Source: JAJDAH01 sp964487605
GTDB taxonomy: Bacteria > Myxococcota_A > Polyangia > Polyangiales > Polyangiaceae
Length of the DNA stretch: 64,000 nucleotides
Assembly (NCBI GenBank): GCA_964487605.1
Contig: CAZARU010000020.1
Location: forward strand, 1 to 64,000
Direction: 5' to 3'
A program made the translations under genes and the position numbers. Below are positions 53,032 to 62,788 of this stretch, in pieces. The notes under the pieces were generated by a model that searched no databases, was not told the origin of the DNA, and saw only the letters and a program-made list of their open reading frames with translations. The first letter of the stretch is position 1. Every line of letters starts with the position of its first letter.

Positions 53032-54473
53032 AGTCGCCCGGCGACGCCGATCAGCGCAAGGAGGGTTCCTAGCGCGAGGCATGCGACCGACCACTCCGAC
53101 CAGTGGGGCTGGGCGTGGGAAGCGGCCGCCGCCATCGCGAGCGACGCCGCGAACGCGGTGTGCAGCGCCGTGGCGTGGGGGAATCGAAGGCCGAGGGCGC
53201 GGCGCAGCTCGACCACCTGTAGCGCCCCCAGCACGACGGCGCCGGCGAGCGTCGCGGCTGCGACGCCAGAGGGCCCGAGGGGCGCCAGGAGCCAGGCGGT
53301 CGCCGTCGTCACGACGGCGGCGGCGGTTGCGTTCCAGAGGGCGAGGTCGACCCTGCCGGCGGCCGCGAGCGTGTTTCCGGCGAGCCCGGACGCGCACCCC
53401 ACGTACGCGGAGGCCAGGAGGACGAAGATCCACGCACCGCCCCCCCCATACGAAGGATCGAAGAGCGAGAGGATCGGACGGCGGAGGACGAGCACGACGA
53501 GCACGGCGATGGCGGCGGTGAAGGTCGTGAGCCGAGCGGCGCGCCGCAGCAGCACCGCGAGATCCTCCATCCGCGCGCCCGCGAGGTGCCGTACCGCGAG
53601 TGGCGTGTAGGCCGAGCTCCAGATCAGACGAGCCTGGGCCAGCGCCGCCGCCACGTGAGAGGCGGTGCCGTAGAGCGCCACGGTGGGCGCGGAGGCTCCC
53701 GCAGCCGCCAGCGCGAGGACGTCCACCTTGCCCGTCAGCTGGGTCAAAGTCTGCTGCGCCGCCTGGCGGAGCGCGTGGCGCGCCATCGCTGGATCCGGAC
53801 GCGTGCACGCCGCGCGCATCAGGTCTGCGAGTCGATGATGCCGTGCGAGGAGCACGACCGAGACCGCCGCGCCGGCGACGCGAGAGGCCGCGAAGGCCGC
53901 GGCGAGCGCGACGAGTCCTCGCCCGGAAGCCACCGCCGCGAAGCCGAGCAGGAGCGCCGGCTGAAGGAATCCGAGCACGACGACCTCGTCGCCCATTCGC
54001 AGACGCACGCGCGCGGCGACGACGGCGACCTGGGAGAACGCCGCGAAGGGAAGCGACACCGCGATCCAGCGCAGGGCGTCCGGGAGATCGGGCGAAGAGG
54101 CCAGGAGAACGTTCGAGGCGGGGCGGGCGAAGCACGAGAGCATGAGGCCGGCGAGCGCCGCGCACCCGACGGCTCCAGCGATGCCGTGCGAGACGGCTCG
54201 CTTCAGGCGACGCGCCGACTCGGCGTCGATCCGGGACCGCTCCACTTCGCGACTCGCGAAGAGGAGCATCGCGTCGGACCAGCCGGCGTGGGTGAGGGTG
54301 AGCGCGAGCGCCGCGACGGACGACGCCACCAGGTAGGCGCCCACCACCGCAGGGCCGAACCACCACGTGATGGCAACGAGCAACACGGGACCCGCGACCC
54401 GCGCTACGACACCGAGGGCCGTGACGGCCGCGGAGCGAACGAGCAGGGTGGCTTCCGTGCGTTCGGCGCTCAT
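52971..54473 (-). CDS. Polysaccharide flippase (MATE/Wzx-type superfamily)
   Basis: A 500-residue membrane protein with about 12-14 hydrophobic helices, for example VRSAAVTALGVVARVAGPVLLVAITWW at the N-terminus and LAFAASLAMAAAASH near the end. The pattern is that of Wzx/MVF (oligosaccharide lipid flippase) proteins: an opening LLVRSAAVTALG and a KVDVLALAAAGASAPTVALYGTA segment in the middle. It probably flips a lipid-linked sugar made with the adjacent glycosyltransferase, whose stop overlaps its start (ATGA). Confidence 0.86.
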   Translation of the reverse strand: MSAERTEATLLVRSAAVTALGVVARVAGPVLLVAITWWFGPAVVGAYLVASSVAALALTLTHAGWSDAMLLFASREVERSRIDAESARRLKRAVSHGIAGAVGCAALAGLMLSCFARPASNVLLASSPDLPDALRWIAVSLPFAAFSQVAVVAARVRLRMGDEVVVLGFLQPALLLGFAAVASGRGLVALAAAFAASRVAGAAVSVVLLARHHRLADLMRAACTRPDPAMARHALRQAAQQTLTQLTGKVDVLALAAAGASAPTVALYGTASHVAAALAQARLIWSSAYTPLAVRHLAGARMEDLAVLLRRAARLTTFTAAIAVLVVLVLRRPILSLFDPSYGGGGAWIFVLLASAYVGCASGLAGNTLAAAGRVDLALWNATAAAVVTTATAWLLAPLGPSGVAAATLAGAVVLGALQVVELRRALGLRFPHATALHTAFAASLAMAAAASHAQPHWSEWSVACLALGTLLALIGVAGRLQGDAFGGPLVSTTGASRTT

Positions 54474-55615
54474 GCGGTGGCGCTCCGTATCCGGAGCACC
54501 CGCTCGTAGACCTGGAGCGTGCGCCGCGCCGTGCGATCCCAGGTGAAGCGGCCCACCGCGTCCATGGCCCTGGCGCCCATCCGCTGCGCCAGATCCTCGT
54601 CGAGGGCGCGTATCATGAGCCGCGCGAGCGAGGCCGAATCGGCCGCATCGAACCGAAGCGCCCCTTCGCCGGCGAGGGACGCGACCGGCTCGACGGCGGG
54701 GACGGCGACCGCCGCGCCCGCGGCCATCGCTTCGAGGGGCGGAAAGCCGAACCCTTCGACGTTGGAGGCGAACACGAACAGCCGTGAGCTGGCGATGAGG
54801 CGCGTCCTGCCGCGATCGTCCAGGCGGCCGAACCGCGCGATGCGCTGCCCCGCCGAGCTCGCCGCCAGTCTGCGTTCGAACGATGCGGTGTCGCCGAACA
54901 GCACGAGCCAGGCGTCGCTCCGCTCGCGAGCGACGTCTTCGAAGGCGCGCACGATCGTTTCGGTCCCCTTGTATCGCTTGGGGCTCGCGAGGGCGCAGAA
55001 GTACGGCGTCCCCCGGCGGAGCGCACCCTGGGGTCCGCACTCTGATGCGGCGTCGAGCCCGCGCCGTCGACGGGATTCTGCGCCCACGTGGTCGAGCCCG
55101 TGCTCGATGACGTCGGGGACCCTGCGCGACAGCGCTCGCGCGGCTCGCGCGGAGGCGTCGCTCGGGCAGATCACGGCCGAGGCTCGTCGGAGCGCGTGCG
55201 GAATGGCGACGGCGCCGAACCCTCGAAGGGCGGCGGCGCGCAGGGGCGAGCGCGACGCGTCCCGCGCGGCCGTGAGCCAGATGGCATCGTGGAACGTGAC
55301 GACGGTTCGCCACCGTGACAGCGCGCCGCGCGGCACGACGTGGAACAGGGCGTGAAACAGATCCGGTGTTCGCCCGAGGGCGCGCCGCACCGCGTGGTGT
55401 CCGACGACGAGATTCGCCACTCCATCGTGCTCGAGCGGGCACGGCACGGTCTCGACCCCCGAGAAGGCGAGCGCGACGCCGGGCCGCGCGAGCGCCACGA
55501 GGCGAAAGTTCGACCCGGCTCGGCCGAGAGCGGCCACGAGCCCCCGCGCGTACCGGTCGATTCCGCAGGGAACTGGACCTGCACAGCGGGCGTCGAGGAC
55601 CACGGTGTGCCGCAT
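54470..55615 (-). CDS. Glycosyltransferase family 4-like
   Basis: A 381-residue GT-B enzyme. Opening VVLDARCAGPVPCGIDRYARGLVAAL, acceptor-domain TVVTFHDAIWL, and the donor motifs PYFCALASPKRYKGTETIVRAF, ARFGRLDDRGRTRLIASSRLFVFAS and EGFGFPPLEAMAAGAAVAVPAVEPV (E-x7-E). It probably adds mannose or a similar sugar to an acceptor. The start at 55615 (MRHTVV) is preferred to ATG 55633. It overlaps the flippase gene by four bases; together they make a small surface-glycan unit. Confidence 0.88.
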   Translation of the reverse strand: MRHTVVLDARCAGPVPCGIDRYARGLVAALGRAGSNFRLVALARPGVALAFSGVETVPCPLEHDGVANLVVGHHAVRRALGRTPDLFHALFHVVPRGALSRWRTVVTFHDAIWLTAARDASRSPLRAAALRGFGAVAIPHALRRASAVICPSDASARAARALSRRVPDVIEHGLDHVGAESRRRRGLDAASECGPQGALRRGTPYFCALASPKRYKGTETIVRAFEDVARERSDAWLVLFGDTASFERRLAASSAGQRIARFGRLDDRGRTRLIASSRLFVFASNVEGFGFPPLEAMAAGAAVAVPAVEPVASLAGEGALRFDAADSASLARLMIRALDEDLAQRMGARAMDAVGRFTWDRTARRTLQVYERVLRIRSATA

Positions 55616-55725
55616 TCGCCCGCGCCGTAGCATAGCGCGGGCGCGCCCGCGGGCGGTGCGGGCGCCTTGGAGGAGCCTCCGCGCGAGGCTTGAGCCGCTG
55701 GCTGCCGACAGGCTACCCTGGCGAC

Positions 55726-56124
55726 GTGATCAAGACGCCCCGCTCGTACTGGTTGGCCATCACCCTCGGCGGCTCGTTCGGGGTGGCCGTGGCCTACGCG
55801 AAGGAGAGCTCGGCAATGAGCGCCTCGGTCAAGGCGCCGCCCGCCGCGCTCGTCACGAAGGCGGCGGAGTATCTGGGTCGATCGTCGAGCGACGACGCGA
55901 CGTCGCAGTGTGAGCTGCTCTACGATGCCCGCGCCGAGCTCGGCGCCCGCGAGCTCGACCTCGGCATGGCCGAGGAGTGCAAGCCTTACCGGGACTTTCG
56001 GGATTTCTGGGGGCCGCACGCGGCCGTGTACGCCCTCTACGGGTCGCTGCTCGGCCTGTTCGCCGGGATGTTCGCGAACAAGAGGCTGCGCGACAGCGCC
56101 AAGTACGCTTACTGGACGGACTGA
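55726..56124 (+). CDS. Small membrane protein of unknown function
   Basis: A 132-residue protein with a hydrophobic segment near the N-terminus (YWLAITLGGSFGVAVAYA) and a second near the end (HAAVYALYGSLLGLFAGMFA), joined by a charged stretch with one Cys. It is likely a two-helix inner-membrane protein. The GTG 55726 gives the better start; a TTG at 55690 is in frame. It is convergent with the MFS gene and has no recognised family. Confidence 0.7.
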   Translation: MIKTPRSYWLAITLGGSFGVAVAYAKESSAMSASVKAPPAALVTKAAEYLGRSSSDDATSQCELLYDARAELGARELDLGMAEECKPYRDFRDFWGPHAAVYALYGSLLGLFAGMFANKRLRDSAKYAYWTD

Positions 56125-56149
56125 ACCGCGTGCCGTCACCGGCCGCGGT
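56125..56149. terminator. Hairpin between convergent genes
   Basis: ACCGCG (56125-56130) pairs with CGCGGT (56144-56149) over a 13-base loop. It lies at the convergent ends of the small membrane protein and the MFS transporter. Confidence 0.35.
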
Positions 56150-57392
56150 CCCACGCGGCGAACGCGGCGGCACCGGCCAGGGCGAGCGCAGCGGCCAGAG
56201 CGTACATGGTCGAGTGGCCGTGCTGGCGCAGCACGAAGCCGAACGCGGGCCCGCCGATGAGCATGCCCACGTCGAACATGGCGGTGAAGGTCGAGAGCGC
56301 CGAGCCCCGGTCGGCCTCGGGCGCCCGCGTGACGACCATGCCGGCGATGATCGGAAAGGTGAACCCGTGCCCGAGACCCGCCAGGATACCGGCGGTTACG
56401 AGCTCGCCACTCGTCGTCGCTCGTGAGAGGAGCGCGATGCCGACGGCGAGCACGCCGAGCGACGGATAGAGCGCGCGCTTCGGCCCGAGCCGATCGGGGA
56501 TCCAGCTGAACAGGAGACGAAGCACCGAGGCGGCCACCGCGTAGGCCGAGAGGAACAACCCCACCGAGCCCACGCCGGTCGCGATGACGAACGTCTTGAT
56601 GAAGACGAACACCGTCGAGAGCACGAGCGCGAACACCGTGCCGAGGAGCCAGAGCGGCAGGAGATCGCGCTGGGTGGAGGCGCGAAAGAAGCCCTTCGCG
56701 GGCGCGGCGGACGCATTTCGAGCAGGCTCCGCCAGGGGCAACGTCCCGACGAGCGCGACGGCGGAGAGCGCCACGGTCAGCCAGAAGAGGTCGCGATAGG
56801 TCCCGACGGCGAGGACGGCGTCTCCGAGCACTCCGCCCACGGCCATCGGCAGGAGCCCGCTCACGCCGAAGATCGCGATGCCCTGGGTGCGCCGCGCCGC
56901 AGGGATGATGTCCGCGGCGTACGTGAAGAGCGACGCGAACATCATCGCCTCGGCGAGGCCGTGAAGGGCGCGCAGCAGCGTCAGACCCACGCCCAGCGAC
57001 TCGATGGTGAGGTAGCCGAGGCACACGACCACGTGGAGCACGCCCGACGCCAGGATGACCACGCGGCGCCCGCGTGTGTCCATGAGCCAGCCGACCGGAG
57101 GCCGCGCGAGGATGGCGACGAGAGCCATCACGCTGAAGAGCACGCCGATCTCGACCTCGTCCGCGCCGAGCTGCTGCAGGAACCCGGGCACGTGGACGTA
57201 GGCGTGCAGCGCGAGCGCGTACAGGAAGTGCACCAGGGAAAGCAGCAGGAAGCGGCGCGTGAGGAGCGGCGCCACGACGGACGCTTCGGGCGGCCCCGAG
57301 GGCAGCTCCGCCGGCAGCGGCGCGTGCATGACGCCGCCCGGCGCCCCGGCGGGCAGCGGGGTGCGGGAGGGAGAAGGAAGGTCGTCGGCCAA
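56136..57392 (-). CDS. Major facilitator superfamily transporter
   Basis: A 418-residue MFS protein with about twelve transmembrane helices. It has the loop 2-3 motif GWLMDTRGRRVVILASG (G-x-x-x-D-R/T-x-G-R-R), the matching mid-loop WIPDRLGPKRAL, and a 40-residue Pro-rich N-terminal tail. It is probably a drug- or metabolite-proton antiporter; the substrate is unknown. The start used is TTG 57392; ATG 57329 is a possible alternative that removes 21 residues. Confidence 0.85.
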   Translation of the reverse strand: MADDLPSPSRTPLPAGAPGGVMHAPLPAELPSGPPEASVVAPLLTRRFLLLSLVHFLYALALHAYVHVPGFLQQLGADEVEIGVLFSVMALVAILARPPVGWLMDTRGRRVVILASGVLHVVVCLGYLTIESLGVGLTLLRALHGLAEAMMFASLFTYAADIIPAARRTQGIAIFGVSGLLPMAVGGVLGDAVLAVGTYRDLFWLTVALSAVALVGTLPLAEPARNASAAPAKGFFRASTQRDLLPLWLLGTVFALVLSTVFVFIKTFVIATGVGSVGLFLSAYAVAASVLRLLFSWIPDRLGPKRALYPSLGVLAVGIALLSRATTSGELVTAGILAGLGHGFTFPIIAGMVVTRAPEADRGSALSTFTAMFDVGMLIGGPAFGFVLRQHGHSTMYALAAALALAGAAAFAAWDRGR

Positions 57393-57545
57393 GGGCGGCG
57401 GACGTTAGCTCGGTTCGGCGGGAACGCGACCGGAGCCGGCGTGGGAGCGCCGGATCGCCCGGGGACCCGCGAGCCTCGGGGAGCGAGGCGCCACGCGACG
57501 CCGACCGATGACGGGCACGTCGAGCGTCCGGGGTAAGCTCGCTCG

Positions 57546-58223
57546 ATGTCCGTCGCCGCGCGCCTGGTCGTCGTCCGGCAGCGCATCGCAGCGGCCGCGA
57601 CGGAGGGTGGGCGCGATCCCGAAGCGGTCCGCCTCGTCGCCGTGTCCAAGACCAAGCCCCCGGAGCTCGTCCGCGAGGCCTACGAAGCCGGCCAGCGGGA
57701 CTTCGGCGAGAACTACGCGCAAGAGCTCGTCGCCAAGGCCCAGGCCCTCACCGACCTGCCCGATCTGCGGTGGCACATGATCGGCCACCTGCAGCGCAAC
57801 AAGGCCAAGCAGGTCGTCCGCGTCGCGCACGCCGTGCACACGGTGGACTCCGTGCGCCTCGCGGAGGAGCTCGCGCGGCGCACCGCGCCGGACACGAGGC
57901 TCCTGGTGCTCGTGGAGATCAACGTCGGCGGGGAAGCGCAGAAGGGCGGGTGCACCCCGGACGAGGCGCGCGAGGTCGTGGACGCCGTGGAGCGCCACGA
58001 GTCGCTCGCGCTGCGCGGCCTGATGACGGTGCCCCCGCACACCGAGGATCCTGCAGGGGCGCGGCCGTACTTCGACGCGCTCGCGCGCCTGCGCGACGCG
58101 CTGGGAGGACCGACGCGACTGCCCGAACTCTCCATGGGAATGACCCACGACCTCGAACACGCGATCCGCGCCGGGGCGACCATGGTGCGAGTCGGGACGG
58201 CGATTTTCGGCGAGCGCGGCTGA
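57546..58223 (+). CDS. yggS: PLP homeostasis protein (YggS/PROSC)
   Basis: A 225-residue single-domain PLP-binding protein. The PLP Lys is in LVAVSKTKPPELV; FGENYAQELVAK, WHMIGHLQRNK and VRVGTAIFGER are family blocks. It is a non-enzymatic regulator of vitamin B6 supply. The ATG is preceded by GGGGTAAG. It is codirectional with rarA, 49 bases downstream. Confidence 0.95.
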   Translation: MSVAARLVVVRQRIAAAATEGGRDPEAVRLVAVSKTKPPELVREAYEAGQRDFGENYAQELVAKAQALTDLPDLRWHMIGHLQRNKAKQVVRVAHAVHTVDSVRLAEELARRTAPDTRLLVLVEINVGGEAQKGGCTPDEAREVVDAVERHESLALRGLMTVPPHTEDPAGARPYFDALARLRDALGGPTRLPELSMGMTHDLEHAIRAGATMVRVGTAIFGERG

Positions 58224-58272
58224 GGTCGCTCCCCGGGACGGCAACGCGCCCCCGGGCTACGCTTCGCCGACG

Positions 58273-59631
58273 GTGCCTCGCCAGACCACGCTCTCTCGTG
58301 ACGAAGCGACGCTGTTCGCGGCCGCGGCGCGTCGCCGCGGCCCGGACGGAGGCGCGCCTCTGGCCGATCGCGTGCGTCCGACGAGCCTGGCGCAGATCGT
58401 GGGGCAGCGGCACCTGCTCTCCGGCGGCAAGCTGCTGGAGCGCGCGATCCTCGGCGATCGCGTGCCGTCGATGATCCTCTGGGGACCGCCGGGATCCGGC
58501 AAGACGACCCTGGCGCACGTCGTCTCCCGGGTGACGAAGTGCGAGTTCGTCCCATTCAGCGCCGTGCTCGGCGGGGTGCCAGAGCTTCGAGAGATCCTCC
58601 GCGCGGCCCGTGATCGCCGCGCGTTCGGTCATGGCGGGACCATCCTGTTCGTGGACGAGATCCATCGATTCAACAAGGCGCAGCAGGACGCCTTCTTGCC
58701 CCACGTCGAGAGCGGCACCGTCACGCTCATCGGGGCCACCACCGAGAACCCCTCCTTCGCGGTGAACGCCGCCGTGCTCTCGCGGTGCAAGGTCTTCCGC
58801 CTCGAGGCGCTGGCGGAAGAGGACGTGCTCACCCTCCTTCGGCGCGCCCTGGCAGCCCCGGACAGCGGTCTCGGCGCGGGCACCCTGCGCGCGACGGACG
58901 ACGCCCTCGCCGCGATCGCCCGGGTGGCGAACGGCGATGCGCGCCGCGCCCTCGGTACGCTGGAGGCCTGCGCGGCCCTCGCGGCGGAGGGCGACGGTGA
59001 GATCACGCTCGCGCTGTTCGAACGTGCGGCGGAGGAGCGCACCCTCCTCTACGACAAGTCGGGCGACGAGCACTTCGACGTGGCGAGCGCGCTCATCAAG
59101 TCGATGCGCGGCACGGACCCGGACGCCGCCATCTACTGGCTGATGCGGATGCTCGACGCCGGAGACGATCCGCTCTTTCTCCTGCGCCGGCTCATCATCT
59201 TCGCGAGCGAGGACGTCGGGAACGCCGACCCGCGCGCGCTGCAGGTCGCCGTGGCCGCGGACGAGGCGTTTCGCCGCGTCGGCATGCCGGAGGGGGTCTA
59301 CCCCATCGCCCACGCTTGCCTCTACCTGGCGAGTTGCCCCAAGTCGAACTCCGTGGGGCGCGCGTTCACTGCCGCGCGCGAGAGCATCGCCGAGCGCGGC
59401 GCACTCCCCGTGCCGAAGCACCTTCGAAACGCACCGACCGCGCTGGCGAAGCGCGAGGGGCACGGCGACGGGTACACGTACCCCCACGACTACGCCGAAG
59501 GGTTCGCCGCGGGAGCGACGTACCTGCCGGACGCGATCGCCGGCGCGAGCTTCTACGAGCCGACGGACCACGGACTCGAGCGGGCCATCGCGGAGCGACT
59601 GGCGAAGCTGCGAGCGAAGCCGAGGGCGTGA
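58273..59631 (+). CDS. rarA: Replication-associated recombination protein RarA (MgsA/WRNIP1 family)
   Basis: A 452-residue AAA+ ATPase acting at stalled forks. Walker A GPPGSGKTT (about 76-84), Walker B ILFVDEIHRFNKAQQD, sensor I GATTENPSF, and the clamp-loader-like C-terminal helical domain (DEHFDVASALIKSMRGTDPDAAIYWLMRML). The length matches the family. The GTG start at 58273 is close to the family N-terminus. It ends 25 bases from the convergent hpt gene. Confidence 0.94.
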   Translation: MPRQTTLSRDEATLFAAAARRRGPDGGAPLADRVRPTSLAQIVGQRHLLSGGKLLERAILGDRVPSMILWGPPGSGKTTLAHVVSRVTKCEFVPFSAVLGGVPELREILRAARDRRAFGHGGTILFVDEIHRFNKAQQDAFLPHVESGTVTLIGATTENPSFAVNAAVLSRCKVFRLEALAEEDVLTLLRRALAAPDSGLGAGTLRATDDALAAIARVANGDARRALGTLEACAALAAEGDGEITLALFERAAEERTLLYDKSGDEHFDVASALIKSMRGTDPDAAIYWLMRMLDAGDDPLFLLRRLIIFASEDVGNADPRALQVAVAADEAFRRVGMPEGVYPIAHACLYLASCPKSNSVGRAFTAARESIAERGALPVPKHLRNAPTALAKREGHGDGYTYPHDYAEGFAAGATYLPDAIAGASFYEPTDHGLERAIAERLAKLRAKPRA

Positions 59632-59656
59632 CGGCCGACGACGGCGTCGAAAGGGC

Positions 59657-60196
59657 TCAGTCGGGGCGCTCGACCACGGCGATTTCCGGGAGATTCCGGT
59701 AGCGCTGCGCCCAGTCGAGGCCGTAGCCGACCACGAAGACGTCGTCGATCGTGAACCCGAGGTAGTCGATGGGCACGGGCTTCTTCATCCGCGCCGGCTT
59801 GTGCAAGAGGGCGCAGACCTTCACCGACTCCGGGCCTCGGGCTCGCAGCTGCTCGAGCAGGAAGGTCAGCGTGAGTCCCGTGTCCACGATGTCTTCGACG
59901 ACGAGGACGTGCTCACCCTCCACCGGACGGGTGAGATCCTGGGTGATCTGGACGACGCCGCTCGTCGAGGTGCCGTCGCCGTAGCTCCGGACGCCCAGGA
60001 ACTCGATCCGCAGCGGCAGATCGATCGACCGGGCCAGATCCGCCGCGAACACGAAGCTGCCCTTGAGCACGCAGAGCAGCACCAGCGACCGTCCCGCGTA
60101 GTCCGTCGCGATCTGCGCTCCGAGGTCCGCCACCCGGCGGCGCACGACGTCGGCCGAATACAGGGTGCGCAGGCGGTCGCGATCGAGCCCGGCCAT
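59657..60196 (-). CDS. hpt: Hypoxanthine phosphoribosyltransferase
   Basis: A 179-residue purine salvage enzyme making IMP from hypoxanthine and PRPP. PRPP-binding motif VLVVEDIVDTGLTL, the loop LKGSFVFAADLAR, and RSYGDGTSTSG (flexible loop). The C-terminal FVVGYGLDWAQRYRNLPEI is the family end. The ATG at 60196 matches the usual length; an in-frame ATG at 60247 would add 17 residues. It follows comEC by 60 bases. Confidence 0.95.
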   Translation of the reverse strand: MAGLDRDRLRTLYSADVVRRRVADLGAQIATDYAGRSLVLLCVLKGSFVFAADLARSIDLPLRIEFLGVRSYGDGTSTSGVVQITQDLTRPVEGEHVLVVEDIVDTGLTLTFLLEQLRARGPESVKVCALLHKPARMKKPVPIDYLGFTIDDVFVVGYGLDWAQRYRNLPEIAVVERPD

Positions 60197-60256
60197 TCGA
60201 GGGGGCCGAGTAGCGGCGTCGCCGCCGCCCGTCAATCGCGGGCGCATCGGAGCGCA

Positions 60257-62638
60257 TCAGCGCGCCACCGAGAACGTCCGGACGTCGGCGCTCGCGCCGT
60301 CGGTCTGCCACGAGACCGAGCCCACGCGGTCGGTGCGGTGCGTCGTCGCGCCGATCTGGTCGAGGGCCGCCATCGCTTCCGGATGCGGATGCCCGAAGCG
60401 GTTGCGGACACCCGAGGAGACGATCGCGTCACGCGGTCGGACGGCGGCGAGGAACGGCGGCGTCGAGGAGGTGCGACTGCCATGGTGCCCCACCTTCAGG
60501 AGATCTGCGCTCAGCCGGCGTCCGTCACGAACCAGGCGCGCCTCCTGATCGCGCTCGGCGTCCCCCACGAACAGCACGGAGCGAGACCCGTACTCGATGC
60601 GCACGACGAGCGAGTTGTCGTTGGCGTGGGCGCCGCGCACGAAGTCCGGACACGGGGCGAGGACCTCGACGAGAGCGCCACCCAGCTCGCGGGGCGGGCC
60701 GCAGAGGTTTCGTGGGCGCAGGATCCGCGCGCCACGCTCCGCCGCGAGCCCGAGGAGGTGCGCATGAACCGGGCCGGCACCTTCCGCCGTACCCTGTCCG
60801 GTGTCCCAGAGCTCGCCGGCGTGGATTGCACCGACGACGGACACGAGGCCCCCGAAGTGATCGGGGTGAGGATGGGACACCACGACGGCCCGCAGGGCGG
60901 CGCGGCGGCGGGCCCGAAGCACCGGCAGGATCACGCGCTCCCCGGGATCGAGCGTCGACCCCACGAAGCCACCGCCGTCGATGAGAACGAGCGAGCCGTC
61001 GGGCAGATCGACGAGCGCGGCGTCCCCCTGCTCGACATCGAGCGCCGTCACACGCAGCGTCGCGCGGACGGTTCCGGCGTTCGCCGCGGCTCGCTCCACG
61101 GCGGCGAGCCCGAAGACGCCGACCACGACCGCAGCCGCCACGACGCTCCGAGGCGCGCGCGCGCGCACGCGGAGCGCGGCGACGCTCGCCGCAGCTCCCA
61201 CGAGCATTCCGTAGTGCCACGCCGTCGGGGGCGGCAAGGTGAGCCGAAGGATCTCCACCGACGCGCTCACCCGCGCGACCGCGCGCACGAAGAGCAACGC
61301 GCCGGAGCCCACCAGGGCGACACCGCGCTCGAGCAGCGGCGCGGGCTCGAGCAGGGTGTGGACCAGACACAGAGGCAGGGCCACCATCTCGCCCACCGGC
61401 GCAGCGATGACGTTCGCGACCACGCCGACGAGGCCGAGATCCGGGGCGAGCATCGCCAGGAGCGGCGCGCACGGGATCATGGACGCGACGGTGGCCGCCA
61501 CGCTGCCGCCGACCCAGCGCAGCGGTAGGGACGGTGCCCGCCCGGCGAGCTGGGCCAGGGGGCGACCGATGGTCAGAAGACCGCTCGTCGCGGCTGCGGA
61601 CAGCAGGAAGGAGACGTCGTAGGCGGCTAGGGGGTCGAGCGCGAGCCCGGTGAGCACCGAGAGGCCGAGGACCCTGGCGCCGCGCGGGCGGCGGCCGAGA
61701 GCGATGGCGGCGTAGGCCGCCGCGAGCATCCACGCGGCCCGCCACGCCGATCCGCTTCCGCCGGCGAAGTCCGCGTAGAGCAGCGCGAGGACCGCACCGA
61801 ATGCGCTCGAGAGACGGCGAACGTCGAAGCTGGCCGCCAGGCGCTCGACACGCACGAGCAGCGCTCCGACAAGTGACACGATCGACGCGACCGCGAACAC
61901 GAGGTGCGTGCCGCTGACGGCCAGCAGGTGCGCCAGCCCGCTCCTGCGGAACGCCTCGTCGTCCTCCGGGTCCAGGTCGTTCTCGCCGAGCACCAGGGCG
62001 CGACCGAGGGGCGCGGCCTCGTCCGAGAAGGTCGCGTCGATCCGTCGGCGCGCGTGGGCACGCGCGCGGTCCATCCAGGCCCCGGGCCCGTTCCCGCGCT
62101 CGACGCGTGACGCGGCGAGAACGCCGCCGCTCAGCACGGTGCCGTGCCGCGCCGTCCGTGGCGTGGGATCGGGCAGGTCGGCGTTGCGAAAGAGGCGCAC
62201 CGGGCCGAGCTTCGCAATCACCTCGAGCGTGTCGCCACGGACGACGTCCGGCGGACCGCCGTGAAGGCGAACCACGAAGGGCCCGCGCATGCGCCGCCCC
62301 TCGCAGTCGGCCTCGGCGACGACCGCCGTGAACGACAGCGCGCCGTGCGCGAGCGCCGGCGAGGACTCGACGCGGGCACGGGCGACGCAGACCGCGGGAG
62401 GCCCGAGGGCGTCCCGCGCGGCGACGCGGGCCGCGTCGTACGCCGCCGTGGCCTCTCGGGCGCGGACCGCCGTCAGTCCGAACGCGAGAAGCGCGACGAC
62501 GAGCGCCGCGCGCGAGGCCCAGCCCACCAGGGCGAAGGCGACCCACAGCGCGCAAGCGACGGCAGCCGCCGGCGCGGTCGTTGCCGCGCTTCCGGCGAGC
62601 GCGCCGCCGGACACGACGAGCAGGGCGTCGAGACGCAT
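60257..62638 (-). CDS. comEC: ComEC/Rec2 DNA-uptake channel protein
   Basis: A 793-residue membrane protein for competence. Several N-terminal helices and an OB-like region come first. The competence domain follows with RALVLGENDLDPEDDEAFRRSGLAHLLAVSGTHLVFA. A cluster of helices leads into a C-terminal metallo-beta-lactamase-like domain (SHPHPDHFGGL with the HxHxDH metal ligands, GHHGSRTSSTPPFL). It moves single-stranded DNA across the inner membrane. No other com gene is nearby except the ComEA-like HhH in the YHS protein. The ATG is in the correct place for the family. Confidence 0.95.
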   Translation of the reverse strand: MRLDALLVVSGGALAGSAATTAPAAAVACALWVAFALVGWASRAALVVALLAFGLTAVRAREATAAYDAARVAARDALGPPAVCVARARVESSPALAHGALSFTAVVAEADCEGRRMRGPFVVRLHGGPPDVVRGDTLEVIAKLGPVRLFRNADLPDPTPRTARHGTVLSGGVLAASRVERGNGPGAWMDRARAHARRRIDATFSDEAAPLGRALVLGENDLDPEDDEAFRRSGLAHLLAVSGTHLVFAVASIVSLVGALLVRVERLAASFDVRRLSSAFGAVLALLYADFAGGSGSAWRAAWMLAAAYAAIALGRRPRGARVLGLSVLTGLALDPLAAYDVSFLLSAAATSGLLTIGRPLAQLAGRAPSLPLRWVGGSVAATVASMIPCAPLLAMLAPDLGLVGVVANVIAAPVGEMVALPLCLVHTLLEPAPLLERGVALVGSGALLFVRAVARVSASVEILRLTLPPPTAWHYGMLVGAAASVAALRVRARAPRSVVAAAVVVGVFGLAAVERAAANAGTVRATLRVTALDVEQGDAALVDLPDGSLVLIDGGGFVGSTLDPGERVILPVLRARRRAALRAVVVSHPHPDHFGGLVSVVGAIHAGELWDTGQGTAEGAGPVHAHLLGLAAERGARILRPRNLCGPPRELGGALVEVLAPCPDFVRGAHANDNSLVVRIEYGSRSVLFVGDAERDQEARLVRDGRRLSADLLKVGHHGSRTSSTPPFLAAVRPRDAIVSSGVRNRFGHPHPEAMAALDQIGATTHRTDRVGSVSWQTDGASADVRTFSVAR

Positions 62639-62758
62639 CGCCCCCCGGCACCATGCACGAACCTCACCAGGCGCATCCCCCCGCGCACACGGCTCGCGCG
62701 GGCGGCCCGCGCTTCACGGCACCGAGCGCCCACACGTGACCGGCCGGCCACGGGCGCC

Positions 62759-62778
62759 CGCTCGGCCTCATCCGAGCG
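62759..62778 (-). terminator. Hairpin after the Cys-rich lipoprotein gene
   Basis: CGCTCGG-cctcat-CCGAGCG is a perfect 7-bp stem 11 bases past the lipoprotein stop on the minus strand. No T-run. Confidence 0.5.
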
Positions 62779-62788
62779 AGGACGCGAG

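Noticed and set aside
55171..57024. 617-codon minus-strand frame across the glycosyltransferase and MFS genes
   Set aside because: Overlaps two recognisable genes in another frame; no own domain.
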